Below are positions 21,041-31,722 of a DNA stretch of 64,000 nt, one piece after another. The number at the start of each line of letters is the position of its first letter. Positions within the stretch are counted from its first letter, which is position 1. Source of the stretch: Ilex aquifolium (Eukaryota; Streptophyta; Magnoliopsida; Aquifoliales; Aquifoliaceae); contig OX637392.1 in NCBI GenBank assembly GCA_951799425.1, positions 34,432,093 to 34,496,092 of the forward strand. The letters are read 5' to 3'. Below the pieces are notes generated by a model. That model did not search any database. It had not been told where the DNA came from and was given only the letters and a program-made list of their open reading frames with translations. The position numbers and the translations under genes are program-made.

Positions 21041-22609
21041 TAAATGAAATAGGTAAAGATAAATCCTAGTTTGGATTAGTAATTGGAGGTCGCTAAATGT
21101 GATTTCTAGAATTGGATATGTGAAATGGTCCCAATGTGATTCTTGTGTTATATGAGATTGTGGGCATGTTATGTGTTTAGATATATGTGCCTTGAGAATT
21201 TAAAGTGTTGATAGCATGATTATGTAATAACATGCTTGGAAAATTGTGTTATGTGAATTATATGCTTATGATATAATTTTGCCATGGAATATGTGAAATG
21301 TGTTAAAATAGTTCATATGTCATTCATAGCATATTGAACTTTGTATCATGTTGTAATGAGGCATTACATTGCATTATGCATGAGAACATCGCATATGTGG
21401 GTGTGGGTGCATGGTTGTTGTCGACACCACATTGGTGGATGATTGGTAGGCTCGAGAGAGAGCTTGGTTGAAAACCTAGCTGAGTAGCACGGGTTGCATG
21501 GTTGATAGGGTTGGGGTAACAAGAAGGGCTAGAAGATCCCTCGGGTGCAAGACCCGGTGATTGGGATACGCACTCCCTTGGCTCGGCCCATAAAGTGTGT
21601 GGGTGTACGCAGAACCCTCGGTGGAAGTCCGTCAATTCCGTGTGGGTTGGGTGACCCTTGTTGTAAGTCCATGAACATCCCCTATAAAGACCCTAGATTT
21701 GAATGTCATTTGATGTACGATATAAATGACGAATTCATACACATTGACACTTGCATGTGTTGAGGAGCTGGGAAGGGCTCGGGATAATGTGCGTGAGTGA
21801 GTCTCATCTCATTTCATGACATGACATAGTAGATCCCAACATGGAATGCATATTCTAAATTGGAATGCTGAGAATTGTGGATTTGTTGGCATGTGAACAT
21901 TTCATACGCATATAGGTGGGGAGTAGCCTCTTTAGGAGATACCCTATTGAGCGTGGCTCACCCTTTGTGGGAAAAACATTTCAAGTGCGGAATATACACC
22001 GGTGGATGGCTCTCAATTCGAGCCCTGTGGATGAAGAAAGCCAAAATGTGGCTTTGTTTGAGTTTTTGTAAAGTATTATGAAAACTTAGTTTTTGACATG
22101 TAAAATTATGGAATTAAGTGTAATAGAGTTGCTTTTAACCTTGTATAGTATGAAAACTTTCATTATGCATGTGTTGGATGAGTTTGGAATGGATTTGGAT
22201 GGATTGAGAGTGAAAAACAAAGGAAAAAGGCAAAATCGTACCGGTACGCGTACCGGTACGTCAACAGCCAGAAGGCAGAGCGTACCGGTACGTCGATGTC
22301 CAGTGGGCATACCGTACCGGTACGCCCTCCAAAATTTTCTGAAATTTTAATATTGTTTGCCAAACTTTTGGGCTATTGTTTCCTTCCTTTAAATATTATA
22401 AATGGACTAAAATGAGCTACCAATGGGGGTATGTTGGGCCTCGGATGGGTCATCGGGTTAAAAGTGAATAAACTTTATTTTCTTTTATAATACCGGATAA
22501 GGGTATACTAGTGACGTGATGTCGGGTTGTGCGAAAATTACGAATACTTCCACGGGTTGATGGGTTATCAACGGGTAATAAAGGACCCCCGGATTTTTGG
22601 GGCGTCACA
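21041..22609 (+). repeat. 3' LTR of element A, 5'-truncated
   Basis: Matches 18140-19672 with scattered substitutions and one extra palindrome unit. It ends GGGGCGTCACA. The acceptor-like TTTCAGG of the 5' LTR reads TTTCAAG here. Confidence 0.9.
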
Positions 22610-22614
22610 GTTAT

Positions 22615-24707
22615 AGCCTATCTTATCTTAGTATACTTAATTCGTTGGAGGTGCTCCGGTTGGGAAAGGAAGAAAGCAAGAAGAAATTGAGAGTTGAAAT
22701 AGAGATCAAACGGAGATATCGAGTTCAATCGAATTGGTGTATACTATTCGGTAAGAAAGATAAATTTCTTGTTTTTAATTCGGTCATGCACAAGAATTTA
22801 AATTACTTTGCATGAAGGAAATAAATGTTGGGTATAATTTTGTATAGCTATATAATTTAGAATTTTTTTAAGGATTGCTGTGAGGATGGTTTTGTTTTGG
22901 ATGATTGACAGATAATGGAAGATTGTTGGGAGGGTTTTGATTGCTTTAGGAGTAGAAGAATGGAGATGGTGTTAGTAATCCCATTTTTTTTGGACAGATT
23001 GCGCACCTGATAGAAAAACAATGATAACTTCATCTAGAAAATTCAGATTTGTGCACCGTTTGATGCTTTAGAAACTAGATTCAAAGCCCGTTCCAATAGT
23101 ATAGGGTATAACACCATATTATTCTTGTGTCAATACATTTTTTTGTGTTAAAATGAATGAAAAAAATAGAGGATGGGTTGATTGGACAGATTTACTACGC
23201 AACTTAAAAATAATTGTAATGCTCTTCTCGGGAAAAAGTTTGGAGCTCATGACCTATGTTTAGAATGCTTAGGAAGCCTACTTTATAATTAACTTGATTT
23301 CTTGTTAATTTAGTGAGGATACAAGCCTATTGTAATTAAGTTTGCTCAATGGGTTCATATAACGCATTAACAAATGTTAAGTGTTCGACGAAATATTTAA
23401 GCAAAGGGAAGGACTCGAAATGGGGCTAAAGTGACTCAGACAAAGTTGAGTTGAATGTGATAAAAAATGAAAAGTTACAAGTAAATAAAATTGACACAAT
23501 TCATTTAGTTATTCGTGAATCTGCTAGTCGTCGGTTGGGACGACAACATCGATCAATTGACCATTTAGGAGTGATTATTTTTTTATTTATTCTATTAAGA
23601 GTTATGAGTTCTTTTTATTATTCTACACTCGAACATGCTTGTATTTGTTATTTTTGAGGTGTATAAGGCGATGATTGGGGGAATGAGATAATTCGTAATA
23701 TACTCCAAATTTCTTTGGGAAGATTAAGTTATAGTGAATAAGAAACACCATGAAAGATACTCTTATGCATTCGTTTGCATCAACTGAGTTATCTTAGAGT
23801 CGATGCTCACTTGCATTTGTGCATATGCAAATTGTTATAGTCGGAGGCTACTACATTGGTTCCACCTAGAGATCGACCGTAAAACAAGGTGTTGTAGTTG
23901 TTAGTAGTTAAAGGTGAGAGTGTACTACCTCAAAACAAATGGAAATAACAAGTATATGATATATCAAGTTTATTTTCTTATATGTGAGAAATCAATTTTG
24001 CTAAATTGTTTTTGGTTGAGTTGCTTAAATTATGGATCAAATATGCTTTTATGAAAAAACTTGTTATTTGAGTATTATCTACTATGTCGAGTTGTTGATA
24101 ACTTGAAATGGCTTACATATTGTTTATTTTGATATTGCGCAATTGTTGTGAGATAGTTTGACATTACTTAAATGTTGTTGTTTGACTCATTGCTCATGTG
24201 GATATTTACTATTTTGATATATGAGGTTGATTTGAGTTTCTAAGTGAGTTGAATTTACTTTGGTTGTGATTTCCAGGTTATGTATATCTTTTTGGTGAAA
24301 CGATATTTGATCTATATTTTTGTTATATTTCCTTTGATTACATGTTTAATACACTCAAGAAAATTATTGATTTTAGGATATCGTAGTCTAGAGTTGGGTC
24401 CACTACTGCACTAGCATGGTGGAGATGGAGGAAAAATTAAGGAAGCTAATTATATACATATTGTACAGGAGAGTTTGTTTTCCCTGTATTGTAAAGGGAT
24501 GAGTTGCCTAATATTTTGTTTTGGGTTAAACTACACTGTTGTGTACTCTGTCATAGACTTGTATAGTTTATTTATTTTTGTTTTATGAATCATCAGTTAG
24601 TATTATTGGTTTGAAATACTTTAATACAATATAGGCGTAAGTATTGCCACATGTCAAGTTACACTTTCGTCTCTTGGAAACCAAGGAGGTCTCTTAGGAT
24701 GGGGTGT
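22615..24707 (+). other. Middle part of LTR-like sequence L
   Basis: AT-rich, with no recognisable protein domain in any frame. A small open frame (23451-23657) includes a basic stretch but no known motif. The last 300 bp resemble a chromovirus LTR tail, ending GGATGGGGTGT. Confidence 0.35.
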
Positions 24708-26158
24708 TGATGAGTACATAATATTGCATTATATCTCAAACCATTCATCTTAGCTTTGTTTATTAGTTATATGTTTAGTTTTAGTTTTATAAAGAAATTG
24801 TGTCTTGTAGGTAATTCGATGTAAGGAGGAAGTTTTAAAGTCATATGGATGCTTTGGAAAGCTTTGGAAATGAGCTAGACGAGTTGGAGATGGAACCAAG
24901 AGCATTGCAGTTGAAATTTAGAAAAACCATGGTTGTACCAGTAGGTTTTCTACCGGTTCATCAGGTGACAAAAACTTTGTTACTGGTAGGTCATTTCTGA
25001 TCTACTAGTACATCAAAATAGAAACTTTGCTACCAATAGGTCATATATGCTTTCTACCGGTAGAAGCAGTAAAAATTTAGAAAATGGGATTTATTTGGGA
25101 TTTTTGACTGGCCAATCTTCAGGCTATATTCCTTAAAGCTTATTGGATGAAAATTAGATACAATTTGGGATAGAATAAGACTCTCCATAGTTGCCAACTC
25201 TTCAGAGATATTTTCGATCATTTTCTAGGAATGAGAGAGAGACTTGAAGACTGTTTCTTCCTCTTTAAATATCAATCCATGGGAGGTCTCGGGGGACACA
25301 TTTTTCCTCTTGGGACTTCTCTAGGGGGATATTCCTCCTTCTTCATTGTTTTTTCACTTAGGTTTAAATTACAAGCATAAGGTTCTTCGTTATTTACTTT
25401 ATAGTTTTCAATTCTGTTGAACATTACAGGATTTCTATTTTTTTAAATATATTTGGTTTCAATTCTAGTTTTAATATGAAGTATTCTTTAAATTCCAATT
25501 CCAATACAAGTTTTATTTATTTGCTTTAAATTACCATGTCTTTTATAATTACTTTCAATTTTACTTTCATTATGAGTGAGTAGTTTAATTCATGTATGAT
25601 CGGATGAGGGATTCTCATTCGTGAATGGGTCGTTTGACCTAACTAAGGTTTTTAATATTAATGTTATTTTATTGATTAAATAATTCATTTTGGAAACATG
25701 GTTGATATGCATATCTCTTTGCTTATCCATAGATAATTAAGTTTGACACGGATAATTCTTGGAATCATTGCAACCAACGTGATTGTAATTCTTTCACCAA
25801 TTAATTCAATCAATTTAAATATACATTCGTTGGTTTCTTCATTTTAAGTTGAATATTTTCTGTTAAAGGGAGTTTGATTACAATCTTGAATAAGTTATAA
25901 ATTTGGTCAAAATTCCTTTTCACGGTGAGTTGAGCTCTGAAGATTAACGATTTATTTTAAATATTGTTTCCTAGTTTATTCAATCATGACAACAATTTTG
26001 AATTACATTTTTTTTATTTTTATTTTACTTTCATCACCATTCGAATTTGTCATTCGTTTTATCTAAGAAGATGACCTTGGTAATCGACCGAGTTACTAAA
26101 CGATACATTCCCACACTTGGGAATCATTTTATTATCTACCCAGTTTTGAGGTCAAGTA
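24708..26158 (+). mobile_element. Probable solo LTR K (Tat/Athila-like), TSD GGTGT
   Basis: Starts TGATGAGTACATAATATTGC and ends in a stretch (ATCGACCGAGTTACTAAACG, then CCACACTTGGGAA) like the 3' end of Tat/Athila LTRs; compare element C. It is flanked by GGTGT at 24703-24707 and 26159-26163. The terminal dinucleotide is TA where CA is expected, plausibly a C-to-T change. CTACCGGTAG-like palindromes lie at 24950-25065, and a TTTAAATA box near 25264. No primer site or internal region is attached. Confidence 0.6.
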
Positions 26159-26170
26159 GGTGTGATAACA

Positions 26171-27164
26171 ATCATTTGACCTATTTTAGAGAATTTAGTA
26201 TAGGACAATATGAGAGTTTTGAGTGTTATTATTCATTCATGGTATGTACTTAAAGTACTCTATTTTTTGTTGAATTTTTTTTTTGTTGACTTTTATTTTT
26301 TTTTGATTATTTTTCATTTGTTTGTGACATACTCTTAGTCCTGTTATTTGATACTTTATCATTTAGATTTCGATTTATATGATTTGTTTGTCATTTGTTT
26401 ACTTTACATGCATGATTTAGCTTGTTGATTTGTATTTATACCTTCTTGTTATACCATAATTTTATGCCGTGGTTATTATGAGTTTTCATTGGATTGACAT
26501 TTGTAACAAATAAGGAAAGAATATTTTGGGATGACTTAATTCTATACCTTGATTGTCATGGGTCGTCATTGGATTGACATTTGTGATAAAGGGAGGAGAA
26601 ATTTTTAGGTACATATGGGAGGAATCAGAGAGATTTACTCTTGACTAGCCTAGGTAAGTTGCATATGAATAGAGTAAGGGGAAGTTTATTCTAATACTCA
26701 AGGGGAGTACATTTACAAACTTGGCATGAAGTCACCTATTTTGCTTTATTTATTTTACACTTGTTATTTTAATTATTAACACTTACTAAGGTAGAGAACT
26801 AGTTGTGCATTGCCATGGTATATCTGAAGGTTCTCAAGCATATTGGGCAAGATGGTTCTTATATATGTTACATGTTTGCACTTGCATAATGTTAACATGA
26901 ATATGCCCTATGCTTAACTTGGTGCTTTCCATACCTGTGATTATTTTATGTTTTTTATACATTTTATGTTTTTATAAGGTTTTGATTTAGTGGAAATGTA
27001 CATGACTATGATCTTAATGCTACATTCAAAGAAGTAGTTCTTGTACTTAGAGATTAGGGACATAGACATGAGTGTTGAAATTAGTTTAAAATTCATTTTG
27101 TTCAATGGTTTGTGGGTTGTAATCTTAATTTCTTGCTTATGTATTTTGTCACGAAATTGTCAAT
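26171..27164 (+). other. Probable non-coding 3' end of a copia element
   Basis: No open frame of note. A word pair built on TCATTGGATTGACATTTGT occurs at about 26488 and 26562. It ends in a polypurine tract and an LTR start, so it probably belongs to the 3' part of a retroelement whose coding part is missing. Confidence 0.4.
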
Positions 27165-27220
27165 GGGGGAGATTGTTAAATCATATTTCGTAAGTCTATT
27201 AAACCGAGGGATAATTTACT
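27165..27220 (+). mobile_element. Polypurine tract and start of a copia-type LTR (N)
   Basis: GGGGGAGAT (27165-27173) directly precedes TGTTAAATCATATTTCG, the usual junction of polypurine tract and 3' LTR in copia elements. The LTR is cut after 47 bp by element C and may resume after 39119. Confidence 0.5.
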
Positions 27221-28881
27221 TGATCCGAAATGTGTACACCCAAGTGTAGGCGGTCAAGCTGTAGTAATAATCCGGTTTGAGTCCGGAGTCGAATCCACAG
27301 GGAGCTTTTGTTGGTGTTTTGAGATAAGCAGTGGTGGAGATCTAATGATTGTAACCCTTGAGATTTGAAGTTGTGTGATGTACGAGATTTCCTGGACAGA
27401 ATATAAGATTCTTTCCAAGAGAATTTTCTAAGCAAAATGTTGGATAAGTTCTAATGAAAAAAAAAAGTCACTCTTTAGTTCAAGGATCTGGACATGTAGT
27501 TAATTATCCGGTTTGTTATACTTGTGCTTAATAACTCAATTAACCCCCATGTCAACAGCAGGTTAATCGGAAGATAAATGTGGGTTAGGAGAATTAAGGA
27601 CATGATTCCGATGTCTTTCTAGAAGTTTACAAGAATTGTCTGTGCCGAGACTTAACCCGTCTACAAACAAGCAAGTGTTTCTACAAGACATCCAATCATG
27701 ACATCAATATCCCATTTCCATTCTTTAATTGAAACACAATAATGGGGAAGATTGAAGGGTAGTCATGAAGATCTATCCGGGGTACTTGCCTTGAACTCAT
27801 GAACCTTTCTATGCAAGAGTCATCTGTGTCATAGAAGGGACCCATGGTTATACAAAGTACCTTAGCTTTGCTAGATGCAATCAATCATCCAATAAGTAAG
27901 GGGAATATTCAACATTAAGCATAAGAACAATGCACAAATATAACTTCCGGATAATTTATACATGCCCTTCACCTCTTACTAAAGAGTGAATGAGAAACTA
28001 CTCACTCTTCATGACTTTGGTAAAGCTAGAAAAGTGAGTGATGCTCATCCCTCCAAGTAGAGGACTTAGAAAATAAAATACACTAAACAAGGAGCCGATC
28101 TTCAACGAAGAATGAGTGAATCACGTTCCACCCTTCACGGCTTTGGTAATGCTCTAGAAAAGTGGAAGAGTTTCACTCCTCTAAGAAAGAAGAAAGCTCA
28201 AGCAATGGAAGTGAAAGATATGAAACACAAATTAAAAGTAGAAGAAAAGTAGTCACTTTTGGAGGGTGATCCACAACCAAAAGTAATCTATCTTTCTTCT
28301 AGACATGAAATTAAAAGAGACAAACTACAATAAAAGAAGACAATACTTCAATTAAAAGAGAGCAACAATATAATAAAACAACAAAGAAAGAAATTACTTT
28401 TGGAGGGTTTTCCACAGCCAAAAGTTCTCTCCAAGAAAATGATACAAATGAAAAAGTGATGCCCTTTACAAGACCCAAGGGGTGGGTATTTATAGGCAAC
28501 CAAAAAAATAGCCTTTACAAACTTCAAGGGATAACATTTACAAACCCCAAAGATGTCATTCACAAGCCCAAGGGATGACATTCACAAGCTTCCAAAAGTT
28601 GTCATTCACAAACTTCCAAAATATGGCATTTGGATTACTTTAATCTCTCTTTGTTTAGAGCTTTAATAATTGTCATCCTAGAATTTGTAGCTTTGTCACA
28701 ATTGGCTCCCCGGTAGTTTGTAGTTTTGACGCATAAAACCCTGACAAGAACAACAATTAATGCATTATCCCTAATTCACACACTAACCCTAATAAGGCTT
28801 ATTTTGACTAGTTTAACTTTATTTAACTAACACAATTGTTTTATTCACTTAATTAAATTATGCACTAACTAGGTCTAATCA
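27221..28881 (-). repeat. 3' LTR of Athila element C (1661 bp)
   Basis: In element direction it runs TGATTAGACC...TTCGGATCA. It is nearly identical to 37413-39119 but lacks 46 bp of a short tandem repeat near 28600. Confidence 0.92.
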
Positions 28882-28895
28882 CACCCCCCAACCTA
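28882..28895 (-). other. Polypurine tract of element C
   Basis: The minus strand reads AGGTTGGGGGGTG immediately before the 3' LTR (TGATTAGACC). It would prime plus-strand DNA synthesis. Confidence 0.85.
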
Positions 28896-29310
28896 AATAT
28901 TACTAGTCCCTAGTAATAAATAACAACAAAACAACATAAAATCACTTTCGTAGATAACACGATTGCATTTAGCATATGCAACAAGCCGTTAAACCCCTAG
29001 GTGATCCCTAGTAGACGAGTTTTGTCTCGTGAAGGTTTCCAGTGAAGCTACCTACAAACTCCAGTTAAAAAGATGTGTATATGAGTTAGCAACATGTTTG
29101 TTGAGACACCCCATCCTTTAGTTAATTTTTTTTTTTTTTTTTTTTTACGATAGAAAAATAGAACAATTCTCTGTCATTGGTACGTAATATATGAAAAAAT
29201 AAACACTTGTTATATTGGTATTTGAAATTCCCTATGTAGTAAGAATGATCATTCTAGCAACAAGAATTGTTATATAACAAACACTCCATTTTACTACCTT
29301 CCATGGATAG
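28896..29310 (-). other. 3' untranslated part of element C, up to solo LTR B
   Basis: No open frame. A T-run of more than 20 lies at about 29125-29147. It continues at 31397-31722 on the other side of the solo LTR. Confidence 0.7.
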
Positions 29311-29624
29311 TGTAACACCTCGCATTTTCTTTTATATATGCATATAGATATATAGATATAGCAAATAATGGTTGTAAAGATGTGGATAGGGGAATTGAAG
29401 TGGGTTTGAACTTTGTACAATTGAAAAGTAAAGATTTAAAATGTTAATGAAAATCATAGTTGAAATTTAGTTTTAGTGAGTGAAAATATAAAATGTTAGG
29501 TCCTATAACTTGTATTAGATAGGTTTGGTGTATAAATATATGTTGGAGAGGTTTGTGATGGATTTGCTTAGTTTTGGAATGGATTGGAAATGGAAAACAA
29601 AAGAAATAGGCAAAACTGGGTAAT

Positions 29625-29723
29625 TGGTACCGGTACTGGGTACCGGTACTGAATGGTACCGGTACTGAGTACCGGTACCCCGATTCCAGAAGGTTTCTTG
29701 TACCGGTACTGGGTACCGGTACC
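29625..29723. repeat. GGTACCGGTAC palindrome cluster, LTR B
   Basis: Six GTACCGGTAC units, mostly spaced by TGG or TGA triplets (GGTACCGGTACTGGGTACCG). It is followed by TGACGCCCGCCGAACAGTAA, which also follows the cluster in LTR J. Confidence 0.85.
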
Positions 29724-29943
29724 ATCTGTCTGACGCCCGCCGAACAGTAAAAATCGGGATTTTGGTGTTTTAAAACACTCTTTTTAGCCTCATTTGCCCC
29801 ATTTCTTCATCTCCCTCTTACCCTAACCCTCCTAGAAACCCTTAGAGAGAAAGAGAGAAAGATAAAACTCAAGATCAAAAGGAAAGACAAATGGTTCACA
29901 AGTGATCCAAGACTCAAACCCTAGATTTCTTTAAGAGCATAAG

Positions 29944-31042
29944 GTAGGGGTTTTCTCTCACTCACTTACATTGAGCCTAGGGTATTAATATATGTATGTT
30001 TTTGTTATCAATGGTATATATATGCTATAGAATCATCATCTCTTAGGCTTTTTGCAAGGATTACATGTTATTAGGGTTTAATACCCATGAAATCTCCTTT
30101 CTAGTTTTAAAACCCTAGTTTTTGGGAGAGTGATGCATTTCTTTCTTAAATGCTTTCTTTATTATATATTTTGGAACCCTTAGTGCTTTGTGTTAGGTAG
30201 AACAAGGATGTTATAGTGATCTCATGTATTTTCTTTGTTTGTTGTGAAATTATTACATGATCTATTTTGGGGGATTGTGGATAGATGATTATAATTGAAA
30301 TCAATATTGGAAATTGTATGCTTGGTTGGGTTAATTGTGATGCACATGAGTGAGAGGTTCCTTGTAAGGATGCTCACCTCTTCCCAAGAGGTTCCTTGTA
30401 AGGATGCTTGGGAAGCCATGTAATGAATTGTGAGAGGTTCCTTGTAAGGATGTTCACCCCTTCCCAAGAGGTTCCTTGTAAGGATGCTTGAGAAGCCATG
30501 CAATGAATTGTGAGAGGTTCCTTGTAAGGATGCTCACCCCTTCCCAAGAGGTTCCTTGTAAGGATGCTTGGGAAGCCATGCAATGAATTGTGAGAGGTTC
30601 CTTGTAAGGATGCTCACCCCTTCCCAAGAGGTTCCTTGTAAGGATGCTTGTTGGGAAGCCATGCAATGAATTGTGAGAGGTTCCTTGTAAGGATGCTCAC
30701 CCATTCTCAAGAGGTTCCTTGTAAGGATGCTTGAGAAACAAAGATGATCTATAGGGAGGTGGAGGTTACCCTAAAGTATGCCACCTACCGAAAGAATTAT
30801 TGGAAATTGTTTGTGGCAATTAATGGCGATTAATTGCATATGGTACTCGTTTATTCATTTGAGTAAGGTTTTACATAAACTTGAGATCCTTTTTAAATGT
30901 CACTGCTTTATTTCAAATTATGTATCTATGTTATGTTAAAAATGAGACCGACCATTTTAAATGCTTTTCTAAACCTTGTATGGGTTTGAGAGAATTTTTC
31001 TACAGAACTTCGTGCTCACCCCCTACCGCTAACATTTTTCAG
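29944..31042 (+). other. Predicted leader intron in LTR B
   Basis: Donor-like AAG|GTAGGGG at 29944, acceptor-like CATTTTTCAG at 31042, 1099 nt. It contains the 80-bp tandem array. Confidence 0.45.
30351..30735 (+). repeat. 80-bp tandem array with internal stem-forming unit
   Basis: Units start TGAGAGGTTCCTTGTAAGGA at 30351, 30431, 30511, 30591 and 30674 (the last shift is 83 bp), about 4.8 copies. Each full unit has GAGGTTCCTTGTAAGGATG twice. Most units also hold the inverted pair CTTCCCAAG ... CTTGGGAAG around the second copy, so RNA from each can form a 9-bp stem. Confidence 0.95.
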
Positions 31043-31396
31043 ATTTCCCGTTTGAGGAGGACTTGAGGGTCGAGGAGCCCGCTATTTGGGAGACTCCACT
31101 TGACGGGACGGTGGACCCCGAGGTGGACGCATAGAGTGACCTCTTTCCTTATTGTACTAGACTAGGATATTCATTTTGTACCTTGTAAAGTCTAGTTTTC
31201 TTTTGTAATTCCGCTGCGCTACATTATTGGATTTTTGGGATGTAAAGGCCAAAATGGGTCTATTCTTTTGGGATAATGCTGTAAATTTTATGGATGACTT
31301 TATGAAGTCTTATTTATTGATGAATTATTTTAGTGCTCTCATGATATGAATGTTTTGGAATGTAATGCCGTCAAGGGTGTGTTTTGGGGTGTTACA

Positions 31397-31722
31397 GATA
31401 GCTTCGATTTCACAAACCTCTCGTAGAATGTTCTCAACAAAAATTCGCTCCGATTATAGTGACTTGTCTCTCACGGGGCATGTGATCAGAGGGTGGCCAA
31501 TCAAAAAATCACATGCACAATTAGGAAAGGAGTGAAGTTTTAAGGAAACAAACTAATCATGTTTGGCATAATCTCATGAAAGAATATTGATGCAATTTAA
31601 AGAAATATTATTTACTATACCCCAATTTTGATTAACAACACACGCATGTAACAGACTTGAGATCAATTAGGGCTTTTCATAGGTTGTAGCGTGGCCAGAG
31701 GTCAGTGGCTAACAAAATGACG
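31397..31722 (-). other. 3' untranslated part of element C, continued
   Basis: Lies between solo LTR B and the end of the pol frame. No coding potential is seen. The first 5 bases are the duplicated target GATAG. Confidence 0.7.

Larger units (their letters stand above)
17351..22609 (+). mobile_element. Gypsy chromovirus-type element A, internally deleted, TSD GTTAT
   Basis: A complete 5' LTR (17351-19672), a tRNA-Met primer site, a decayed gag, and a 5'-truncated 3' LTR (about 21041-22609) are flanked by identical GTTAT (17346-17350 and 22610-22614). The deletion removed all of pol, the 3' polypurine tract and about 790 bp of the 3' LTR. The breakpoint lies near GGGCGCTAAATGAAATAGG. Intact target duplications show that the deletion happened inside the inserted copy or in its RNA, not by genomic shearing at the ends. 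Confidence 0.9.
16887..26170 (+). mobile_element. Old LTR-like sequence L, split by elements A and K
   Basis: The sequence starts TGTGAAACCCGAGC and seems to end GGATGGGGTGTGATAACA once the insertions are removed, which is the TGT...ACA pattern of chromovirus LTRs. Pieces are 16887-17350, 22615-24707 and 26164-26170, about 2.56 kb in total. It has a strong donor-like AGAG|GTAAGC at 17242. No primer site follows the end and no flanking duplication was found, so this is a tentative call resting on ends, length and the two insertions. Confidence 0.4.
29311..31396 (+). mobile_element. Solo LTR B (Gypsy), TSD GATAG
   Basis: Starts TGTAACACCTCGC and ends GGGGTGTTACA, 2086 bp, flanked by GATAG at 29306-29310 and 31397-31401. 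No internal sequence is attached, so the element was probably lost by LTR-LTR recombination. It contains a GTACCGGTAC cluster (29625-29723), AAG|GTAGGGGTTTTCTCTC at 29944, an 80-bp tandem array (30351-30735), and GCTCACCCCCTACCGCTAAC followed by TTTTTCAG at 31042. The first part closely matches LTR J at 62602 and the last part matches LTR I. Confidence 0.95.

Noticed and set aside
22093..22350. 85-codon plus-strand and overlapping minus-strand frames in the 3' LTR of A
   Set aside because: They run through the palindrome cluster, whose symmetric sequence is stop-free on both strands; a similar but different frame set appears in the 5' LTR.
30222..30666. Overlapping minus-strand open frames in the 80-bp array of LTR B
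   Set aside because: They are shadows of the tandem repeat, appear in shifted versions, and are not conserved.
31064..31135. Short conserved frame after the predicted acceptor in LTRs B and I (VEEPA and DPEVD, same stop position)
   Set aside because: No ATG lies in the frame, and joining it to the predicted upstream exon meets a stop within a few codons in both LTRs. Ordinary DNA similarity between related LTRs is enough to explain it.
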